Source: Chloroflexota bacterium (GTDB taxonomy: Bacteria; Chloroflexota; Anaerolineae; Promineifilales; Promineifilaceae). Taken from it: a DNA stretch of 9,234 bases. The stretch covers positions 1 to 9,234 of the forward strand of contig JAAEOP010000973.1 of the NCBI GenBank assembly GCA_024223125.1, given 5' to 3'. The notes beneath the pieces were generated by a model. That model saw only the letters and a list, made by a program, of their open reading frames with translations. It was not told where the DNA came from and made no database searches. The stretch's first letter is position 1, and every line of letters starts with the position of its first letter. Shown here in pieces: positions 4,491 through 9,234 of the stretch. A program made the translations under genes and the position numbers.

Positions 4491-6839
4491 ATGACCGAGA
4501 AACGCTGGCTCGCCCTTATCCTCAGCCTATTTATTGTGTTGGGTTTTCTCTACGCCATCAATACCCCTGTTTTTGAAGCTTCAGACGAGTTATGGCATTA
4601 CCCGATGATACGTCATCTGGCGGATGGAAATGAGCTGCCGGTGCAGGTGTTTGACCCTGCTTTGGCGGGGCCGTGGAAGCAGGAGGCTAGTCAGCCGCCA
4701 CTGTATTATTATGTGGCGGCCGCTCTCACCTTTTGGATTGATACGGCCGATATGGAAACCATCCGCTGGGAAAATCCGCATGTGGATAATGGCGTCATTA
4801 CGGCCGATGGCAACATCAACTTGACCATTCACAACCCCGATTGGAACCCGTGGCAGGGTACGCTGCTGGCTGTTCGCATTGTGCGATTTTTCTCTGTGCT
4901 GCTGGGGGCGGTGACAGTTTTGCTCACTTATCTGATTGCCAAAGAAGCAGTACCGGATCGGCCGGAAATATGGTTGGGGGCTGCGGCCGTGAATGCCTTC
5001 CTGCCCATGTTCCTCTTCATCAGCGCCTCTGTAAACAACGACAACCTGGCAATTATGCTGGCCTCGTTAGCAATTTGGCTGATGATCCGCACTGTAACTC
5101 GACGGACGATGGATGACGGACGACAGTCAATGGTCAATGGTCAACGGTCAACGGTCAACATGTTGTTAATCGGCGTCGTCATCGGGTTGGGGCTGTTGAC
5201 GAAGGAGGGAACTTTTGGTTTGCTGCCGATTGCTTTGGGAACGGCGTTTGTGTCGCAGTGGCAAGTGGCAAGTGGCAAGTGGCAAGTGGCAAACGGGAAG
5301 TCGTTTTGGCGGTTGTTGACGGGGGTTTTGGGAAAGGCTTTGCTGTTGTTTGGGGTGATGCTGCTGCCGGCGCTGTTGATTGCGGGTTGGTGGTATGGGC
5401 GCAATGTGGTGTTGTATGGGGATTGGCTGGGTTGGAGCGCGTTTATTGCCGTGCTGGGGCAACGGGCGCATCCGGCGTCGTTGGCGCAGTTATGGAGTGA
5501 ACGGCACGGTTTTATGATGGCTTATTGGGGTCTTTTTGGTGGGGTCAATGTGCCTATGCCCGGCTGGATTTATACTGTGTTGAATGGGGTGTTGGTTGTT
5601 AGTGTGGTGGGGTTTGTCGTTTATGTTGTTAGAGAGATTAGAGATTGGGGATTGGGGATTGGGGTTGTACACTGGAATCTCCAATCTCTAATCTCCAATC
5701 TCCTGGCTTTAGTGATTCGTTATTTTGGGTTGGTCGTTTGTTTGTTGTTTTCTACGGCCGTCATCGTCGGTCTCGTTCAATGGGCTACCACCACCTGGTC
5801 ATCCCAGGGGCGGCTTGTGTTTACGGCGTTGTCGGCGTTGTCGGTACTGTTGGCAGTGGGGTTGGTAGGCTGGCTGCCGCGTAAGACGGCCGTTTGGGTG
5901 GTGGCGGCGTTGGGCAGTTTTATGTTGACGGTAGCAGCGCTGGTTCCGTTTTTGTGGATACGGCCGTCGTACCAACCCAATCGCATCACTGCCCCCAGAC
6001 TCAATCAAGAAGATGCCAATCTGTCTTTTGGGGAAACAGTACGGCTGGCGGGCGTTGAAGTCGCTCCAAACCAAACGGCCGTTCAACCAGGCGATATGAT
6101 TGATTTGCTATTAGAATGGGAAATGTTGGCGGACACAGATCGGGATTGGAGTGTTTTTGTCCATTTGAATGATCCGGTGTTGGGTGTGCCCATTGCCCAA
6201 CGGGACATGTTTTTGGATCATGGTTTGCGCCCTACATCATTGGCAGCAGCGGGGGAGCGCATCTTCAACCAGTACCAGCTTCGTGTGCCAGATACGGCCG
6301 TGGCCCCCGCCGATTTAGAGCTAACTGTAGGCTTGTACGATTTTTATATGGGCGAACGACTGTCGCTGCCTTCTGGTGAGGATACGGCCGTGCTAGACAC
6401 CCTCCATTTAGAAACCAGCCCCGGCGAAACACCCAATCCCATCTCCATCAGCTTTGAAGAAGGGTTTGAACTGGTCGGGTACGAATTGAACCCGCGCCGG
6501 GTGGGAGTCGGGGGCACGATAGAAGCGACTTTGTATTGGCGGCTCAACCAAGCCATCGAAACAGATTACACTTTTTTTGCCCAGGTTGTCGGTGAAGATA
6601 CAACCCGCTGGGCGGCGCAGGATTTGCCGGTACCCACGTCGCAATGGAAACCGGGCACAGTGCAGCCTGTGCCCATTATGCTAACATTGCGGGATGATGT
6701 CCCAGCGGATGTCTACCCGCTCATCGTTGGCCTGTACACCATTTCTGAAACGAGTGAATTTGAACGATTGCAGCGTATTACAGCCGACGGCCGTCCCACA
6801 GATGATTTTCTGGAATTAACATTGATTAAGGTGGATTGA
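4491..6839 (+). CDS. Polytopic membrane glycosyltransferase (GT39/PMT-like, GT-C fold) with two C-terminal beta-rich domains, 782 aa
   Basis: Predicted integral membrane enzyme transferring a sugar from a polyprenyl-phosphate carrier to an extracytoplasmic acceptor. After the first membrane helix (about 7-24), FEASDE (28-33) is the acidic loop typical of GT-C enzymes, and QEASQPPLYYY (64-74) matches the conserved PPLYY loop. SVNNDN (180-185) and QGRLVF (439-444) are further conserved-looking positions. About ten or more hydrophobic helices extend to about 490. The remainder holds two successive domains of similar plan (about 510-642 and 651-780), each running from LAGVEV/LVGYEL through a W- and F-rich strand to VGLYDF/VGLYTI, consistent with duplicated beta-sandwiches outside the membrane. 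DUF2142-type annotation is an alternative. Inter-helix loops at about 205-223, 256-270 and 382-404 are encoded by heptanucleotide repeats. The ATG lacks a Shine-Dalgarno but directly precedes helix 1. The next gene overlaps by one base. Confidence 0.83.
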   Translation: MTEKRWLALILSLFIVLGFLYAINTPVFEASDELWHYPMIRHLADGNELPVQVFDPALAGPWKQEASQPPLYYYVAAALTFWIDTADMETIRWENPHVDNGVITADGNINLTIHNPDWNPWQGTLLAVRIVRFFSVLLGAVTVLLTYLIAKEAVPDRPEIWLGAAAVNAFLPMFLFISASVNNDNLAIMLASLAIWLMIRTVTRRTMDDGRQSMVNGQRSTVNMLLIGVVIGLGLLTKEGTFGLLPIALGTAFVSQWQVASGKWQVANGKSFWRLLTGVLGKALLLFGVMLLPALLIAGWWYGRNVVLYGDWLGWSAFIAVLGQRAHPASLAQLWSERHGFMMAYWGLFGGVNVPMPGWIYTVLNGVLVVSVVGFVVYVVREIRDWGLGIGVVHWNLQSLISNLLALVIRYFGLVVCLLFSTAVIVGLVQWATTTWSSQGRLVFTALSALSVLLAVGLVGWLPRKTAVWVVAALGSFMLTVAALVPFLWIRPSYQPNRITAPRLNQEDANLSFGETVRLAGVEVAPNQTAVQPGDMIDLLLEWEMLADTDRDWSVFVHLNDPVLGVPIAQRDMFLDHGLRPTSLAAAGERIFNQYQLRVPDTAVAPADLELTVGLYDFYMGERLSLPSGEDTAVLDTLHLETSPGETPNPISISFEEGFELVGYELNPRRVGVGGTIEATLYWRLNQAIETDYTFFAQVVGEDTTRWAAQDLPVPTSQWKPGTVQPVPIMLTLRDDVPADVYPLIVGLYTISETSEFERLQRITADGRPTDDFLELTLIKVD
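5104..5160. repeat. Two adjacent heptanucleotide tracts, (GGAYGAY)3 and (GTCAAYR)5, inside a coding gene
   Basis: GGACGAT, GGATGAC, GGACGAC occupy 5104-5124. After one base, GTCAATG twice, GTCAACG twice and GTCAACA occupy 5126-5160. They encode a polar stretch (about residues 205-223) between two predicted membrane helices. Confidence 0.85.
5258..5292. repeat. Perfect heptanucleotide tandem repeat (GTGGCAA)5 inside a coding gene
   Basis: Five identical GTGGCAA units lie head to tail at 5258, 5265, 5272, 5279 and 5286. Because seven is not a multiple of three, the peptide repeats every seven residues (WQVASGK then WQVANGK). Gain or loss of one unit would shift the frame of the glycosyltransferase. 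Confidence 0.92.
5633..5703. repeat. Opposed heptanucleotide tracts (RGRGATT)n and (AATCTCY)4 forming a long inverted repeat inside a coding gene
   Basis: AGAGATT twice, GGGGATT twice, then GGGGTTG cover 5633-5667. AATCTCC, AATCTCT, AATCTCC, AATCTCC cover 5676-5703. The second is the reverse complement of the first type of unit. GAGATTAGAGATTGG (5634-5648) pairs perfectly over 15 bases with CCAATCTCTAATCTC (5681-5695). They encode a hydrophilic to amphipathic loop (about residues 382-404) between membrane helices. Confidence 0.88.
6828..6834 (+). promoter_or_regulatory. Ribosome binding site of the O-antigen-ligase-like gene
   Basis: AAGGTGG ends four bases before the ATG at 6839, inside the last codons of the preceding gene. 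It favours that ATG over the TTG three bases earlier and supports coupled translation. Confidence 0.55.
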
Positions 6840-8287
6840 TGAGGGATTTACGGAATACGAACCACGATTTACGACTAACAGCCAACCCCACCCGCTCGCC
6901 ACTGGCTTTGGGGCTGCTGTTGGGGGGTACGGCTGTTGTTGCCGGTATCATTCTGGCGTATGGCGGGCCATTGGCGGGTGTGGCTTTGCTGTTGGCGGGG
7001 GCGGCCGTTTTCATTGTGTTGCGAGATATTGAAATTGGGTTTTGGGGAGTGACGGCCGTTATCTGCCTGCTCCCCTTCGCCACTTTGCCCATAGACATCG
7101 GTCTGACGCCCACATTTTTAGATTTGGCGTTGGGAGCGGTGGTTGGTGTGTGGGCTTTAGGATTGGTGACGGGCAAACAGCGAGATGTGGTTACATCGCC
7201 CATTACCCTGCCACTGGGTTTGTTTATCATCGTCGCCCTCTTCGCCTTCATTTTTGGTCTGGCAAACGGCCCCCTGACGCCTACATTGTTACGCAAATTT
7301 GCAGAGTTGATTCTCAGCCTGCTGTTTGTGTTTGTCATTGTAGATTATGGCCGTCGTTGGGAGCAGTTAGAGCGGCTGGTAAAGGCGCTGCTGTTGGCCG
7401 GAGCCGGAGCGGCGCTGCTGGGCATTGGCCTGTGGCTGCTGCCTGATGATACAGCCAATACACTGTTGAATTATCTGGTGCGGTTGGGCTATCCGGGTGG
7501 CTGGGTTATTCGTTATATTGAAGAAAATCCAGAATTGTCAGAACGAGCTATCAGCACTTCGGTGGATCCCAATGTATTTGGCGGATTGCTGCTGATGTTG
7601 GGAGCGGTGGCAGGACCGCAGTTGGTGGCAAAACGGCCGTTGTTCCCCCGCTGGCTCACGTTTGGCATTGTGGGCGTCATCTTCGTCGGCCTGGTGCTAA
7701 CATTTTCACGCGGGGCAATGGCTGGTCTGGCGGCCGGATTGGGGTTTGTGGCTCTGGCACGGTATCGTCGCCTCATTCCTTACATGGCTGCGGTGGGACT
7801 GCTCTTTATGCTGATGCCGGTGACGCAAGGGTATATCGGCCGTTTTAGCGAGGGAATATTAGGCCAAGATTTAGCCACCCAGATGCGCTTTGGCGAATAT
7901 AAAGACGCCCTGATTTTGGTACAGCGTTATCCATTGTTTGGCGTTGGTTTTGCTGGAACGCCAGACATTGACATTTATCTTGGGGTCGCCAATGTGTATC
8001 TAACCATTGCTCAAGTGATGGGGCTGGTAGGCTTACTGGCCTTTTTTGCCGTCCTGGGTACGCTGTTTGGCTATGCTTTTTTGAACCGACACATTTTTAA
8101 GGGGGATGACCGGAGGGATGCCGTCTGGTTGGGTTTACATGCAGCCTTGGTGGGGGGATTGGTGGCCGGATTGTTTGACCATTATCTATTTAACCTGGAA
8201 TTCCATCATGCGGTGACGGCATTCTGGCTGTTTGTAGGGTTGGCTGTAGCCGCGACGCGGTTGGGGGTGGAGGAAAGTCGGCCGTAG
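6839..8287 (+). CDS. O-antigen ligase / Wzy_C-like polytopic membrane protein, 482 aa
   Basis: Predicted inner-membrane glycan ligase or polymerase joining lipid-carrier-linked glycan to an acceptor outside the membrane. About eleven to twelve hydrophobic helices are visible. Family-like landmarks are STSVDPNVFGG (239-249), TFSRGAMAG (288-296), RFGEYKDAL (350-358) with YPLFGVGFAG (364-373), and NVYLTIAQVMGLVGLL (385-400). In WaaL-type ligases the last block usually begins His-Asn; here the residue before N385 is Ala, so the usual functional histidine seems absent, arguing for a divergent member. The ATG at 6839 shares its A with the TGA of the preceding gene, indicating cotranscription and probable translational coupling with the membrane glycosyltransferase. 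Residues 3-16 (DLRNTNHDLRLTAN) are encoded by a heptamer tract and may be a late N-terminal addition. Substrate unknown; Chloroflexota generally lack LPS, so a surface polysaccharide or glycoprotein is more likely than O-antigen. Confidence 0.85.
   Translation: MRDLRNTNHDLRLTANPTRSPLALGLLLGGTAVVAGIILAYGGPLAGVALLLAGAAVFIVLRDIEIGFWGVTAVICLLPFATLPIDIGLTPTFLDLALGAVVGVWALGLVTGKQRDVVTSPITLPLGLFIIVALFAFIFGLANGPLTPTLLRKFAELILSLLFVFVIVDYGRRWEQLERLVKALLLAGAGAALLGIGLWLLPDDTANTLLNYLVRLGYPGGWVIRYIEENPELSERAISTSVDPNVFGGLLLMLGAVAGPQLVAKRPLFPRWLTFGIVGVIFVGLVLTFSRGAMAGLAAGLGFVALARYRRLIPYMAAVGLLFMLMPVTQGYIGRFSEGILGQDLATQMRFGEYKDALILVQRYPLFGVGFAGTPDIDIYLGVANVYLTIAQVMGLVGLLAFFAVLGTLFGYAFLNRHIFKGDDRRDAVWLGLHAALVGGLVAGLFDHYLFNLEFHHAVTAFWLFVGLAVAATRLGVEESRP
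6846..6880. repeat. Degenerate heptanucleotide tract at the 5' end of the ligase-like gene
   Basis: Units ATTTACG (6846-6852), GAATACG (6853-6859), AACCACG (6860-6866), ATTTACG (6867-6873) and ACTAACA (6874-6880) keep a strict 7-base period with ACG at the end of the first four units. They encode a polar N-terminal extension ahead of the first membrane helix. Confidence 0.65.
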
Positions 8288-8322
8288 GGAGTGGGGCATC
8301 AAAATCATCGGGAGCAACCCAC

Positions 8323-8354
8323 CAGCCTGACAGAGGCTGCTGGTCGTCAGGCTG
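8323..8354. terminator. Hairpin between convergent genes, possible bidirectional terminator
   Basis: CAGCCTGAC (8323-8331) and GTCAGGCTG (8346-8354) are perfect 9-base arms around a 14-base loop. Competing stems exist: CAGCCT/AGGCTG (8323-8328 with 8334-8339) and ACCAGC/GCTGGT (8321-8326 with 8339-8344). It sits in the 95 bases between two convergent stops; no T-run follows. Confidence 0.5.
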
Positions 8355-8382
8355 ATGATGTAGCTGGATGGTAGTCCGACTG

Positions 8383-9234
8383 TCACTGTAACACCTCTAT
8401 GTCATAGGGCAAAACAGGTATAATCTCTTGATTACTACGGTATATTTGCACCCTTCCTGTTACACGCACTTTTGTACCTGGAATGCCTAAGGATGTGTTA
8501 TCAGGCACTCTGTCTAGAATATTTTGCCAGACAAAAATCAATACTTCGCCTGTTTCATCACCAATGAATAGTTTTGCTCCTGCACTCGTTCCCTCCACCC
8601 GAATGATAGAACCTGTGATTGTAACCTGTTCGTCAATATGAGCGCCCAAATCACCAATATTGCGTTGCGGCGCCGAGGCGACGCCTGGGGTTATTACTTT
8701 TACATCGCCGCCAAAATCGGGCGCAATTTGTAATTCGCCTTCATATTCGCCTATTTCTCCGGTCACCTGTACAGTCGCACCAACATTTAGCTGGGGTGCA
8801 TCCCAGCAATTGTCGTACACATCGGACCACATGAGTAAGGTTACACGGCCGTTACCATCATCTACCGTAAATTTAAAGCCGCTGGAGAAGCTGGATGCAG
8901 CTGTTACTCGCCCGAATATGGCAATTTCTTCACCCATGTGGGCGGCGATTTCATTGAGGGGGATGTTGGTTGTGGAGGGTATATCTGTTTGTGTAGGAGA
9001 TGGAGGAGCCGTTGGCAAGGGTGTATCTTCGGGTGGGGGTGTCGCGGTCGGTGACAGAATGGGTGTTGCAGTTAACAACGGGGTTGGTGATAGTGTTGCG
9101 GTTGGCGGTTGGGTTGGTGTTGCGGTTGGGTGATGGGTAGCGGTTGGCAACAGGGTTGCGGTGGGAATTGGCGTTTCAGTAGGAAGCGGTGTGTTGGTGA
9201 TGGGAAGTGGGGATGGAGGAACGGCCGTTGACGA
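8383..9234 (-). CDS. Probable exported protein: Thr/Pro-rich linker plus two tandem OB-fold-like domains (5' end outside window)
   Basis: The minus-strand frame is open from the window edge to TGA at 8383-8385, so the true start and any signal peptide lie beyond 9234. The TTG near 9150 is inside the Thr/Pro region and is not a convincing start. From the edge to about 8985 the protein is a TPTxTP-type linker. Then come two similar domains of about 90 residues. The first, about 8970-8680, contains EEIAIFGRVTAA, FTVDDGNGRVTLLMW and GATVQVTGEIGEYEGELQI. The second, about 8660-8390, contains EQVTITGSIIRV, LFIGDETGEVLIFVW and GTKVRVTGRVQIYRSNQEI. Five-strand patterns with a D-x-x-G-x-V turn and a late GxV-x-V-x-G strand are typical of OB-folds of the tRNA_anti/YhcR-like kind. 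Placement behind a Thr/Pro linker suggests surface display (inference). Ligand, nucleic acid or otherwise, is unknown. Confidence 0.8.
   Translation of the reverse strand, partial: SSTAVPPSPLPITNTPLPTETPIPTATLLPTATHHPTATPTQPPTATLSPTPLLTATPILSPTATPPPEDTPLPTAPPSPTQTDIPSTTNIPLNEIAAHMGEEIAIFGRVTAASSFSSGFKFTVDDGNGRVTLLMWSDVYDNCWDAPQLNVGATVQVTGEIGEYEGELQIAPDFGGDVKVITPGVASAPQRNIGDLGAHIDEQVTITGSIIRVEGTSAGAKLFIGDETGEVLIFVWQNILDRVPDNTSLGIPGTKVRVTGRVQIYRSNQEIIPVLPYDIEVLQ

Larger units (their letters stand above)
80..9228. repeat. Highly iterated palindrome ACGGCCGT, dispersed through genes on both strands
   Basis: By eye, exact copies start at 80, 266, 332, 527, 2875, 3100, 3872, 4421, 5754, 5886, 5960, 6075, 6294, 6384, 6787, 7052, 7633, 8845 and 9221. 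That is 19 copies of an 8-base word where uniform chance predicts about 0.14 in this length. More copies of the inner CGGCCG have other flanks (for example 45, 1709, 2749). In plus-strand genes it is often read as ACG-GCC-GTN (Thr-Ala-Val), but other frames and the minus-strand genes carry it too. Confidence 0.85.

Noticed and set aside
5104..5292. Heptamer tracts considered as a CRISPR array or iteron origin
   Set aside because: Units are 7 bases, directly adjacent, with no spacers, differ between tracts and are translated within a good gene; no Cas or Rep gene is nearby.
6826..7338. Open frame of 170 codons on the minus strand
   Set aside because: Antisense to the ligase-like gene and covering its start; rich in Asn/Ser/Thr/Pro as expected from the reverse of hydrophobic codons, with no family resemblance.
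8660..9133. Open frame of 157 codons on the plus strand with a Gly/Val-rich repeat end
   Set aside because: It is the complement of the Thr/Pro linker and OB-fold gene; GVAVG-type repeats are simply the reverse of TPTAT codons.
9148..9150. TTG at 9150 (minus strand) as the start of the OB-fold gene
   Set aside because: The Thr/Pro linker continues unchanged upstream to the window edge in the same frame, so the start must lie beyond it.

Overview
The window looks like a chromosomal piece of an uncultured member of the Chloroflexota, probably Anaerolineae/Ardenticatenia-like. This is an inference from style, not from a marker gene. The signs are long Thr/Pro-rich (TPTxTP) linkers on envelope proteins at both edges, many heptanucleotide repeat tracts inside and between genes, and extreme over-use of the palindrome ACGGCCGT (19 copies counted by eye in 9.2 kb). 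Base composition is moderate (roughly half G+C).

Layout. The left edge (1-565, +) holds the C-terminal part of an unidentified protein ending in a low-complexity Thr/Pro tail. Next come a well-preserved GT4 glycosyltransferase (644-1927, +) and an inositol-monophosphatase-superfamily protein (1988-3010, +), separated by a small hairpin-forming repeat. A calcineurin-like metallophosphoesterase (3061-4215, -) converges on the phosphatase gene, with a strong hairpin between them. Upstream of the phosphoesterase is a divergent region with a 19-bp operator-like palindrome and a clear relic of a short-chain dehydrogenase gene (4315-4446). The relic keeps its ribosome binding site and Rossmann glycine motif but is broken by an in-frame stop and truncated.

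The right half carries a two-gene envelope-glycan unit. A 782-residue polytopic membrane protein resembling GT39-type, lipid-carrier-dependent glycosyltransferases (4491-6839, +) has two tandem C-terminal beta-rich domains. It overlaps by one base an O-antigen-ligase/polymerase-like membrane protein (6839-8287, +). The right edge (8383 to beyond 9234, -) is a probable exported protein with a Thr/Pro-rich linker and two tandem OB-fold-like domains, running off the window at its 5' end.

Functionally the window is dominated by cell-envelope and glycan genes: a GT4 enzyme, a membrane glycosyltransferase with a Wzy/WaaL-like partner, and exported low-complexity proteins. Two phosphoesterase-type enzymes lie among them without an obvious shared pathway. 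The most unusual signal is at DNA level: several unrelated heptamer tracts, most of them inside predicted loops of the membrane glycosyltransferase, together with the ACGGCCGT palindrome. No tRNA, rRNA, CRISPR array, transposase or intact mobile element was seen. No gene-free stretch exceeds 300 bases; the longest (4216-4490) holds the dehydrogenase relic and regulatory sites.
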